DNA from: Amoebophrya sp. A120
Taxonomy: Eukaryota; Sar; Dinophyceae; Syndiniales; Amoebophryaceae
DNA: 64,000 bases
Reading direction: 5' to 3'
Assembly (NCBI GenBank): GCA_905178155.1
Contig: CAJINV010000004.1
Span: 9,834,625 to 9,898,624, forward strand
In this document: in pieces, positions 9,898 to 20,010 of the stretch
Position numbering within the stretch: position 1 is the stretch's first letter
How the letters are laid out: each line of letters opens with the position of its first letter
Made by a program: the position numbers and the translations under genes
The notes under the pieces: model-generated
Seen by the model: only the letters and a program-made list of their open reading frames with translations
Databases searched by the model: none
What the model was told of the DNA's origin: nothing

Positions 9898-12800
9898 ATG
9901 CGGAGTGCGGTCAACGAGAAATCGCTTTACCCAGGTGGGAGGGCCGCGTTGTCGACACCGCTTCGTTTTTTCGTGTGGTGCGGCCTCCAGTTTATTTGCC
10001 TGCAGCAGGTGGCGACCCCCGTGGTGGCTTTGGTTTTGGACGACGATATACCAATCACCCGCTCCCTACAAACCAGCCTCCAAGTTTTGCAAAGGAAATT
10101 GCAAATGTTTCGAGATGCGATGGTGGCGGTGCGAGGCCGCGACGGCGTCCAAATCAATGAGAAGGACCTGGACTCAGTCACGGACATCCGCTGGCTCCCT
10201 CCGGAGCACAAAGCGTTCTGGTATTCGCGCTATGCCGAGTTGAAGGCCGAATTCTGCCAAGTGCGGAGTACCAGAGCGACGTCGACATCAGGTGTTTTTC
10301 CTGCAGCAGGAGTAGGAGCTTCGTCGTCAATTTATCGCAAACAGACCCTTCCCCTGGACGCAAGCGTGCATATGTGCGAGTGGCAGCGGAGGGGGCAAAG
10401 GACTTGGGGTGACGGCCTCTCCGGGGAGGACCAACTAACTAATAGCCCTGACTCTGGCGACGAGCTCACTTTTAGTATCAAAGATGAAGAAGACCACAAA
10501 AGCAAAACCAATACAACTCCGCGGGCCGCTTGTGCACCTGATTTGTGCCGCGCGCTGGCAGAGTCCTGGAAACTGTGTCACGCGTTTCGAAGAAACGTCT
10601 ACCCTTACGTCGGAGCGAGCCTGTATGGATGTGTCAGAGTTGAAATCGACAAAGTTGAAATAATTTGTCATGCATAAAATGGATGCCAGTTGGAACCCAG
10701 TTTCCAAGTGGCGCATGACAAATTTCGGTGGTCCCTAAATCCAGTTTGTCATGCTGTTTAGGCAAAGAAGAGCGACTTTCTCATGCTACTTTAGCAGCTC
10801 GAGCTGTAACCCCAAGCAGGCTTACAATCGGCCTCACTTGCCTGCTCTGCCATACACGTGGCTCGGGTCATGCATTTTATGCATCACAAACTATTTCAAC
10901 TTTGACGATTTCAGTCCTGACGCTTCCATAGCCTGCTGCCCAACAAGGGGCACGAAAAGATGGTGTTCACGGCGGCGCGGCGAAGTCAAGTATGCAATGC
11001 AAAAGTATGGTACTAGTATGAATTGCATGACAAATTTTTCCTAGAAGAAAAATGAAATGTGTCATGAAGATTCAGGTAAAGAAAGCAGATCTGTAATGCT
11101 AGACTCGCACGAGACTCGAATAGCTTCGCCCGCTGGGTGTGACGTCGCAAACTTGCGCTAGAAGGAACATTTTTCAGAAAGTTCACCTCCCGCTGCGGGA
11201 CGCGCACGTTTTGCGTATCACCTGGGAACAACGCTGTTGCGTCTCGCGCCGCATCCCCCCGCGGCCTAGTGGATGCCTTTTCAAAGCATGTCGAGCCGGA
11301 AACGCGGCTAGAGACGCCTTCGCAGTGCGTTGCTGGTTGGAAATCTAGCAAGCGACGCCGTCTCAGTGCATTTCTAGCCGGAAACCCACCTAGCGACGCC
11401 GCCTCAGGGCGTTTCTAGCTAGAAAGCCAGCTAGCGACGCCGCCCCGGTGTGTGTCCAGCAGGGAATCCAGCTAGCAATGCCGTCTCAGCACCTTTCTAG
11501 CTGAAAGGATGGAAATACAGCCGGAAAGGCAGCGGCAGCGTGTTTCCGGCTAGAGATCCAGGTGGAAAGGCATCGCCAGCGCGTTCCCAGAACGAAATCC
11601 AGCGGGAGAGGCATCGCCAAAGCGCCCCCGGCTGGAAGAAATTCAGCCGGCCGCGTCTTTGCGGAGTATTTCTAGCGTGAAATGGAGCCGGGGACGCCTT
11701 TTCAGAGCATTCCTAGCGGGAAACCCAGACGGAGGCGCGTTTTTTTCTAGCCGGGAGGAAATCCAGCAGGGAGGCAGTGCATTACTTAAAGAGGCATCCG
11801 CAAGCAACGCGCCTCCAGCTGGAAATCCTTCGAGGGCGCCGCTTCGAAGAGTATCCAGCTGAAGACGCCGCGGCAATGGAAATCCAGCTTGCTGGAAACG
11901 CCTTTTCGAGGGAAATCCAGACGGAAACGCATCGAGAAGGCTTTTTCAGCGCTTTCCCGCCCGACCTTTTCAAACAAAGTGGCTGCAGCTGGATTTCTAG
12001 TAGAAGACGGCTTTCGATTTCTAGCTTTGATTCCAGTTGTGGGGAACATTTTGAAAAGGCATCCGCGGCGCATTGTTAGCTGGGATTCCAGGTCAAGGCG
12101 CCTCAAGGTGTTGCCAGGTGGATAGATTTGCGGGCGGAGATGCCTCGGGGCATTTCCAGGCGTCAAGAATCGCAAGGCAGCCGATTTCTCTTTGATTTTC
12201 CGGGGTTTCTTCCCGCGTTAGCAAAACTCTGCTGGCTACCCGGGGAAAGGTTTGCCTAGAAGGATACTGGGTAGGTATTGGGAAGCTATCGGGAAGGGGT
12301 GGCAGAGCTGAAGCTCTTCTCGGGCTGTTGTGCTTAGCGCGGCTCTTCAGGCTACCCGGGGCAAGGATCTTCTAGTAGGGTCGCGGGAGGGTGTTCATTG
12401 GGATAGTGGAAATGTATTGGGGATTTGTTTTTTTTATTTTTTCCCGAGTTGCTGTGTTTAGCACAGCTATTCTGCCTACCCGGGGCATGGGTTTTCTAGT
12501 AGAATGCTGGGAAGGTATTGATGGAGGCGTCCATCTGCGCCATCGTTGCACGCCTTCCAGGTGCAGCGTCCGTGGCTGCGGTTGCCGCCTTCCGTCTCCG
12601 TCGGCTGCTCGCGATGTCTCCGTGCGCGCGATCAGCTGAAGCTTTTTTTCCTTAGGGATTTCAGTAAGAAAGTGACACGCGATCGCGCGGATCCGAGTGA
12701 CCCCCTACGACACCCCCCCCGCCCTTTCGAGCGATATGATGACACTGCGCCCCAATCCGTATGTTGAATAGTTTTTGTTTTTAAGATGAGGACTTAGATG

Positions 12801-15800
12801 CGGATGCGGGGGGCCCTCGCCCCCCCCGCCCTTTCGATATGATGATACTGCGCCCCAATCTGTATGAAAAATTTTTAGATCTAAGATGATAGCTGTAAGA
12901 TCTAAGATCATGAGTTTTGACATTGCGCCCTGGTGCAGATCTGTTTCTGTATGAATGGTTTTAAGATCTAAGATGATAAGAGCTAAGATTATGACTTTTG
13001 AGATGAAGACTCACATGCGGGGGGCCCTCGCCCCCCCCCCCGCGCCCCCCCCGCCCCTTCGATGTGATGTTATTGGGCCCCAATCTGTATGAGTAGTTTT
13101 TATTTTTGAGATGAAGACTTACATGCGGGGGGCCCTCGCCCCCCCCCGCGCCCCCCCCGCCCCTTCGATGTGATGTTATTGGGCCCCAATCTGTATGAGT
13201 AGTTTTTATTTTTGAGATGAAGACTTACATGCGGGGGGCCCTCGCCCCCCCCCGCGCCCCCCCCGCCCTTTCGATGTGATGACATTGCGCCCCAATCTGT
13301 ATGAAAAATTTTTAGTTCTAAGATTACAACTGTAAGATTTAAGATCATGACTTTAAGATTGCAACTTGATCTAAGATCTGCACTATCAATTTAAGATTTG
13401 AGATTTGCGATAAGATTTGATAATAAGATTGGAGATTCGAATAAGATTTGAGACTGGGCCAAGATTTCAGATTCAGACTCGAATAAGATTGAGACTGGGC
13501 TAAGATTCTGAAGTTGAGTTATTCAATTTGAGTTATCCAATTTGAATTATTCAATTTGAATTATTCAAGAATTTGAATTATTCGATTTGAATTATTCAAG
13601 AAATTGAATTATTCGTGAGTCTTGCGATGAAATTGTAGATATGACTATCAATTTATACGAGTGCGATACTTCTTTTGCAGAGCATATCAAGCTTGCGTCT
13701 ACCATTCTCTTGACCAAGTTCCGCCGGAACAGCAGATTCCGTTCGGGGAGTTCCAGCAAAAGCTCCGCGGCGGGGAAAAAGAGGCAGCTCCGGAGGGAGC
13801 CACAGCGCGACCACCAAATGGAGGGTCGGCGAGTGCAGTTAGAGTCTCGGATGCAGCTGGCGAACAGAAGACGAGCAAACAGAAACATGCACGTGTCGAG
13901 CCACAGCGATGTGGTACGGTTCAAGGTGGTAATAAACGAGAAGAACGCAAGAAAGAACCGCCTGCTGGTGTCGCGCCAAAATCTCCATCTACTCGCGGCA
14001 GAAGTTCATCTTCCCGACGTGCTGCCTCACCTTGCCGGTCCGCCTTGTGTCCGGCGTCAGCTTTGCGGCCGGCATCTTCCAGAAGATCGCGTGCGCAGTC
14101 ACCTTCGCGGGGACGGTCCGCATCAACATCTACATCTTCACGGGGGACGAGGAGAGCTGCTTCGACTTTTACTACCTCCAAGACCTTCCGTGCTGACCCA
14201 ACTGCCGGAACGTCCAGTGCCGAACCGGGTTTGCTTGCAAATCGTGCGGCGAGCAGTGGTGATGTTGTGCCTGCGCCAGGAGCAAGCGGAACTGCCGATG
14301 CTGGCACGGCCGAGCAGATTGATGGCAATCTTCCGAGCAGTTGTGAAGGCGCGCATCTTCACGCGCCTTCAAAATCAAAAAGCGAAGCAAAGAGGCTATA
14401 CAGGATAGAGAGAAAAGAGCAACAAAAAGCACAAAAAGCAGAACAAAAGAGAGCTGAGGAAGAGAGGCAAAAGGATGAACAGGCGAGGAAAGAGGCAGAA
14501 CGCACATCAGAAGCGGCGAAGCGTGCAAACCTGGAAGCCGCGGAGAAAGAAGCGCTGTTGGAAGAGGACAAAAAGCTTCTGGAGGAGTGGAAGAGCCGCG
14601 CACCGGAGGAGTGCCGGGCACTATTTCAGGCCACCAAAGGCAGCACGAAGTGGACGCCGAATGTCGTGCTGGTCGAGATTGCGATGGACTTGCTCTTTCG
14701 ACGCGGTTCCGTATACAAGAAAAAAATTTTGTAAGTGTATGTGTAACTGTATACTTTTTTGCAGAAATAGCATCACAAATTTGTTTTGCATGACAGAAAA
14801 CCTGTCATGCGTAGCTAGTACGCGAAAACAGAAACACGTATTAAAATAGCCTCTGATGCATATCCGGCATGGTATTGCAACATCTCCAAGACAATGTTAC
14901 ACTTACACAGTTTTTTTCTTGCATATTCCGCCATGTATGTCGAGTATGAGGAATTCGCGGCCGAGCTCTATCAGCTTGATGAGCATTGGCACGCCGAAGA
15001 GAAACAAGAGACCGATAAATGGCGGCAGTGGGCTGAGGGAAGGGGCGTGGACATGGAACACAAAAAACGCAGAAAGGCTATGAGGGAGCTGTATTTGAAA
15101 GAACTAAAGCAAAGACGCGACAACAAAGTCAACTTTTTGCGGGAAATGAGGGCGCGGTGGGCCCGCATGGAAGCTGCCGGGCTCGCCCTGTTGCTGCGGT
15201 CCGGCCTGCCCTCGACGGAGTCTGTTGATGAGGGCGGTCGTCCGTTTGTTCCGGAACGGGTGAAGAACGGCTTCAACCGGATTAAGGTGCTCCATAAGCT
15301 CGCATCGGATGCAAAAGAGCGGTACGCGGGCAGTAAGACTCCACGGCAGATACTTGAAAAACCTGTTTGGAAGCAGCCGCAGCAGCCGGGGGTCCAATGG
15401 CAATTTGCCAAAGTAATAGACCCGGATCTCACCGACGACGGTGTTCGTGCAGCACAGAGCGATGCAGCAGCAGGAAAGTCATTGTTCCCAGAAGACCTGA
15501 AGAAACCTAAGGTGTGGCCCATTCGCGAACTTATGTTTGAGCAGGTTACGAAGCAAAAGAAGAAGACGCGGGCAGAATTGCGAGACAAACTTATGATGGA
15601 GGAAAGAACAGATGTTGACCAACTCAGCGACTGGGCGTTGATGCGCGGGCTACTCAGCCTGGTAGTGTACATCTTTCGCGGGGTGCAGTCCTTGCGACCA
15701 TTCAGAGAATACATTCAAGTGATCGATAGTCTGCTCGACCAGGTATTTATTGTTTCCGAGGACGGAGATGAAGATGACGGACAACGAGGGCCAGGACCAC

Positions 15801-17163
15801 ACTCGACGCCGTCCTCCTCGTCGGGCTCGGCGGCTGTCGTTTACACTCGTCTGCCATTGGTGGCCGCCGATAGCTGCGGGTATTTGTTAGAGACGCCGCG
15901 CCTACAGGAGCATTCTGATTTTCATCGAGCCGAACAACAAACCACCGGGACGATGAAAGCTATGGAACGCGCCAGGGAGTGGTATGAAAAGAACGCGAAT
16001 CGACATCGAAGCTATTTCGCCAACATTGGAAATAACCGCCTTTTGGAGGAAGAAGAAGCTCTTGCGAAACGTTATTCTGAGACGATACCGTTACCGTATC
16101 GCCTGCCCGTCTCTGAATCGGACAGGAACGAAGTGCAAAAGGATCTGTTCGAAAAGCGCCATGGGATCGAGTTTCTCAAATGGGCGGTAGATAGAACGGA
16201 CGAAAAAGGGGACGTTTGGCTGAGTCAAGACCTAAACTTCGACTTGCTGAAAAGCCGAGCTTATCAAATGTAAAAATGTCTGGGTCTGGAAGAATGCATG
16301 TTTGTCATGCTTGTCTGGCATGACTCTTAAATCTGTCACTCACGTTACCCAAGAGCGCCACTTTTCTGTCATGCAGAAACGCAGTTTGTCATGCAGAATA
16401 GGCAACACCTAGAAGCTCAGAAACTTCTCATGCTGAGCCAGCACTTGTGGCCTCCTCATGATACGCCACCCAGCATCACAAGTTTCCAGACCCAGACATA
16501 TTTGCATTTGATAGAGCTGCTCACGACGGCATTCTCAGCCCGATACTCGACGACGCGACAAAGATACTCGACGACGCGACAAGGCTACACCAGCAGAACG
16601 GGAGGTCGGCACGTCTTTCCGATAGTCGTCGGGGATGCTGCGGTCGTCCTCGTCGCCGACGGGAGGCGTCGCTTGAAGCGGGTGATGTCGTCGCCGATCG
16701 GTCTGCGGTGGAAGCGTTTGGGAGGCGGCACTCGGAACTGAAGGCGGAGCTAAATGACGACCTTCAACCGACTCCGGAAGGACGGGGTGGCGCAGCGTAC
16801 GAAGCAAAAAAAAAGTATAAGTTCGCACCTGAGCCGCCCCTTGAAAGTTTTAAAACGTTGCACTCTCGTTTGGTTGTGATGCAGGCCGCTTTGGTGCAGG
16901 AGGACTATGCTGGAGCGGGTTCTTTGTTTGGACTCGCCTTCAAACAGACGGCAACTTTTCGCGACGAGCCGCCGGTGGCTCGAGTGTGGGACTCGAAGTA
17001 TTTGAACACGTTTGAGGCTGACAACCTCGCGATCGAGGCAGTCACCGCGCACACGGGAACGGCTTACTATGGCATGCTGTTTCAGCTTGGCGTGCGATAC
17101 GTGTGGACCCATAACATCACACAGTACCGTGATTGGACAAAGAAAATTAAAATTGAACTATAG
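9898..17163 (+). CDS. Signal-peptide-bearing Ser-rich / coiled-coil protein of unknown function
   Basis: Exons are 9898-10623, 10936-10990, 13692-14711, 14931-16261 and 16519-17163, summing to 1,258 codons plus stop. The ATG at 9898 was chosen because it is followed by a typical N-terminal signal or anchor (basic start, then LRFFVWCGLQFICL and a short small-residue stretch before LVLDDD). The region from about residue 290 to 440 is Ser/Arg/Pro-rich and disordered. It is followed by a long charged coiled coil of the form KAEQKRAEEERQKDEQ. The C-terminal two thirds look globular and helical, ending in TAYYGMLFQLGVRYVWTHNITQYRDW. The second exon is only 55 nt and precedes a 2.7-kb introner. No family was recognised. 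The signal peptide suggests the secretory pathway or a membrane. Confidence 0.75.
10624..10930. mobile_element. IE-H introner
   Basis: The direct repeat GCCTG lies at 10619-10623 and 10931-10935. It begins TATGGATGTGTCAGAGTTGA and ends CAGTCCTGACGCTTCCATA, with a long terminal inverted repeat that includes the word CAAAGTTGAAAT and its complement. It is 307 nt long. Confidence 0.9.
11270..12130. repeat. Degenerate minisatellite, 41-bp period
   Basis: Units are anchored by GGAAA.CCAGC, GCGACGCCG and TTTCTAGC. From about 11290 to 11500 consecutive units are 41 bp. Further right the units lose regular spacing but keep the anchors on the same strand. It lies inside the giant introner. Short open frames on both strands here are a by-product of the repeat. 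Confidence 0.8.
12200..12540. repeat. Three tandem units of about 120 bp
   Basis: The word CTACCCGGGG recurs at about 12236, 12352 and 12476, each time preceded by a variant of TTAGC.C.GCT and followed by GGTTT or GATCT, then CTAG. Inside the giant introner. Confidence 0.7.
12690..13320. repeat. Satellite of about 106 bp with G-run/C-run palindromes
   Basis: The unit contains ATGCGGGGGGCCCTCGCCC, a run of C, CTTTCGA or CCTTCGA, TGATG, GGGCCCCAATCTGTATGA and an AT-rich tail GTTTTTATTTTTGAGATG. Clear starts are at 13013, 13121 and 13227 (spacing 108 and 106), with degenerate units to the left. The G6-C3 and C-run parts can fold on themselves. Confidence 0.8.
13340..13645. repeat. AT-rich short repeats
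   Basis: First a run of variants of ATAAGATTTGAGA with GACTGGGC, then (from about 13515) repeats of TTATTCAATTTGAA about 15-16 bp apart. This ends where the right end of the giant IE-A begins. Confidence 0.75.
14712..14925. mobile_element. IE-C introner
   Basis: The direct repeat TTCCG lies at 14707-14711 and 14926-14930. It begins TATACAAGAAAAAAATTTTG and ends CAGTTTTTTTCTTGCATA. It is 214 nt long. The joint reads LFRRGSAMYVEYEEF. Confidence 0.9.
16262..16513. mobile_element. IE-D introner
   Basis: The direct repeat GAGCT lies at 16257-16261 and 16514-16518. It begins TATCAAATGTAAAAATGTCT and ends AGACATATTTGCATTTGATA. It is 252 nt long. The joint is LLKSRAAHDGIL and shifts the frame correctly into the last exon. 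Confidence 0.9.
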
Positions 17164-17339
17164 ATGATGCGTTATTTATATTTTAGTGAGTAGCAGGGCC
17201 TGAAGTTCGGGGCTTCTGCTTAAAGAAAAAGGCGTCTGCAGTAAAATATCTGATTCTTTGTTATTTTAAAGCAGTCGCATACTAGTATGCGCGCTAGAGG
17301 AAGAGGAAGCCTAACCTCCCCCGAGGGGAAATGCAACAA

Positions 17340-17500
17340 CGATAGGAACACACACGACACAGCCACGATTTTATCGACTTTTTGATCGGACAAGTTTTCC
17401 TAAACCAACTTTGACTGAAAAGTAGAGGTGAAGCGCAAAGCGTATTTGTAAAAAAGTAGGAACGCCAGCTTCGCCTCTAAGTCTGCGCCCATTTCCAGTT
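17340..17500 (+). repeat. Dispersed direct repeat, copy 1
   Basis: Shares with 18070-18275 the ordered blocks AGCCACGATT, ATCGACTT, GATCGGAC, GCGCAAAGCGTATT, AACGCCAGCTTCGCCT and GTCTGC. Spacing differs by insertions. Confidence 0.6.
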
Positions 17501-17562
17501 AGGGACACACGTAGTCGCCTCGTTCTTCATTTTCAATAAACTCTCCACAAGACGTGCTTGCA

Positions 17563-17650
17563 CAACTAATCTCAGTTCGCTATGCTACAGTGTTTCGCTT
17601 GCGACAACTACTCTCAGTTCGCTGCACAACTAATCTCAGTTCGCTGCGAG
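17563..17650 (+). repeat. Short tandem repeat, three units
   Basis: ACAACTAATCTCAGTTCGCT and close variants occur three times, followed further right by two copies of CTTGCCATGAACAAACACTA (at about 17737 and 17772). Confidence 0.7.
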
Positions 17651-18069
17651 TTTTTATACTTGCACTTGCTCTACGTCTACTTCTACTAGTTTGTGCACGA
17701 GCTACAACTATGTATAGGTAGTACTTAGCAACGCAAACTTGCCATGAACAAACACTATACCTGGAGCAGGGCTTGCCATGAACAAACACTATATGGATCA
17801 TTTAGTATCTATATTACAAAATTTATTTTATCGCACACGTCCGATGCAAGTATTTGTCGGAGCTTGGATGTTTTCAAAAGAAAGCAACACATACACACAT
17901 TTTGATTTTGTATAATCTTTAAGTATTTGTGTTGTACAAGTGGGAGTTAGCGTTTGGGTTTGGCTTTGGTCTCAAGAAGAAGAAGATGAAGAAAGTCTGA
18001 CGGCGCCTAAAATAAGTATTGTGTGCGCTTGTGGAAGGAGCACAACCATAACCCTCGTAGGGAGAGGGA

Positions 18070-18275
18070 CTACACAAATGACGATAGCACACATAGGAGC
18101 CACGATTGTATATATCGACTTGTTTATTTGATCGGACTACAACTACAAGCTTTGGTTTATTTCTTAAACCGATTTATTTTTCGGCTGAAGCGTAGAGGGG
18201 CAGGCAGCGCAAAGCGTATTGATTCGTAAAAAGTAGCAACGCCAGCTTCGCCTGTAGGTCCGTCTGCACCAGTCA
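18070..18275 (+). repeat. Dispersed direct repeat, copy 2
   Basis: Second copy of the block series described at 17340-17500, about 0.75 kb downstream in the same orientation. Confidence 0.6.
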
Positions 18276-20010
18276 CTTCGAAGTATACAGGTTTTTTTTT
18301 CCCCTCCACAACCCGAACCCTTTCATCCGAACTATTTTTTGTCAGATTGTGAAGATGATATCGGTTTTATTTCTATCGTTGTTTTATTTTCTACGCAATG
18401 GTTTTGGTTTTTGATGTCGAAGAGTCTTTTCTTATGTTCTTGAAGCATATAGTTTAAGTCCGATGAGCATGAGGATGGGTTTTTTGCTAACAAGAATTAT
18501 CATGTAGCCCTGTTCTAGCTCTACAACTGGTACAGACGTGCCGCTCGGCTAGAGCATAGTACTCCGTTGCACAACATCTGTAGTGCGGCGTGTGCTGGAA
18601 GAGTTTGAAGAGCGTTGAGTAGCTTGTTGTCCCTCAAAAATTTGATCACAATGTATGATGAACGGCATTTCTTTTACAACAAGCTACAGACTGCAACAGC
18701 TATCCGTCAGCAGTACAGCAACTCCACATCATGCGCCGGATACGATGAAAGCCCATCATTCACATTGGCTACCTAGAACAAAGTACTCAAGATGCATGGA
18801 GATCGCATATAATGCCGCGCCCTCCCATAGGCCGGCCAAGATGCCCCATACCATAGGGGAATCTTGCAGAACTTGTACCAGTAGTTTTGTATAGCAAGAA
18901 CCTTGATGTTCAACAAGGTCCGGAAAAATAAACGACATCCTCAACAGCAGGCGGGGAATGAACACAACGACGACGTGGCCGGCAGGTGTTCTCATTCATG
19001 GATCCTCAAATAAGGTGCAGCATCGTGGCGCACAAGAACAGATCCCCGCCAACGTGCCTTGTTTGCTGGATGCTCTTCTAAGGGAGTAGTTGATTCTGGG
19101 GTAAGCAAACATAACTGCGGTAGGCCGCGTTTGGTGTGTCCTCTTTTGAAAGCGTTCCGTACGAAGATGTTGATTTCGGCCGTACGAAGATGTTGAAGGG
19201 CACAGCCACTTACGGAAGGTGCCGGGTCGTCGTGATCATCGTGGTTCTGAAAATTCTAATACGTCGGTCGAAACAAGTTTGAATGAGAATGTCATCGGCA
19301 ACCTTGCATTGCTGTAACTGGTTTCATGATAGTTTGGTTCGTCATCGCGCTGTTTCTATTGATGGTTTTACAACCTCATCGGCTTCGCATCTACTACTAC
19401 TTCTTCTTCTCCAGCTGGGGATATTAGCGCTACACACGACGTTGACCAGCACACATACCGTCAACTTTAAAGTTCGAAAAGTCGCTGTCGCACGACATCA
19501 AGGGTATTATCCAGATTGGGTGCTCTCGTTGCGCTCGCAGAGATTCTAGATTTGAGGTTCGTCATCAAGGGCACTAGGTGTTGTCGTAGTAAGTTGTCGT
19601 GTCCTCCTTGTAGCCCCGCCCAATTTCTTTTCAAAACACAGACCAGAGGCCGTCTAGCGCGATAATCTTCCTTAGAAGTAACTACACGGTTTTTTTTAAT
19701 TAAGCAAATTTGAAGACGATCAAATAGTAATATCTAAGGGCGAGTATTAAGCTCTGTGGTCTTCCTGTTCTTCCTGTTGTTGCCCATCCTCGTGGAAGAC
19801 CCGCGTCACGACGAATCGTAGGCATGACTACAACAAACATACCGCCTCGGAGCAGCAGCAATTCTAATAGTTCGATTGTTACGTCCTCCACAAGTCGTGT
19901 CCTCGATATTGAGCACCACTTCAACGCGGCCGAGGAAGACGGAGACAGATTCGAAGGAGGCTCTAGCCGGGCGAGGAAGGCCTCCGGATTTCTACGAGGA
20001 CTACCAGCCG

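Larger units (their letters stand above)
10991..13686. mobile_element. Giant IE-A introner carrying satellite DNA
   Basis: The direct repeat TCAAG lies at 10986-10990 and 13687-13691. The left about 120 nt is a recognisable IE-A in reverse form (TATGCAATGCAAAAGTATGG onward). The right 35 nt is the matching IE-A end (TACGAGTGCGATACTTC to GCAGAGCATA). About 2.5 kb of unrelated tandem repeats sit between them, at the position where the last few tens of bases of the element would be. Removing the whole 2,696 nt plus one repeat gives an in-frame joint (AARRSQACVYHSLDQ), so it behaves as one intron. Confidence 0.85.
17164..20010. other. Intergenic region with small repeats
   Basis: No supported gene and no introner copy. 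Besides the repeats listed separately, the motif CGTACGAAGATGTTGA is doubled at about 19158-19197. Frames on both strands are short. A frame starting at ATG 19824 stops after about 72 codons and overlaps the untranslated or upstream part of the next gene. Confidence 0.55.

Noticed and set aside
17164-20010. tRNA, rRNA or spliced-leader genes in the long spacer
   Set aside because: I found no cloverleaf with conserved tRNA boxes and no spliced-leader-like sequence by eye; a covariance-model scan would be decisive.
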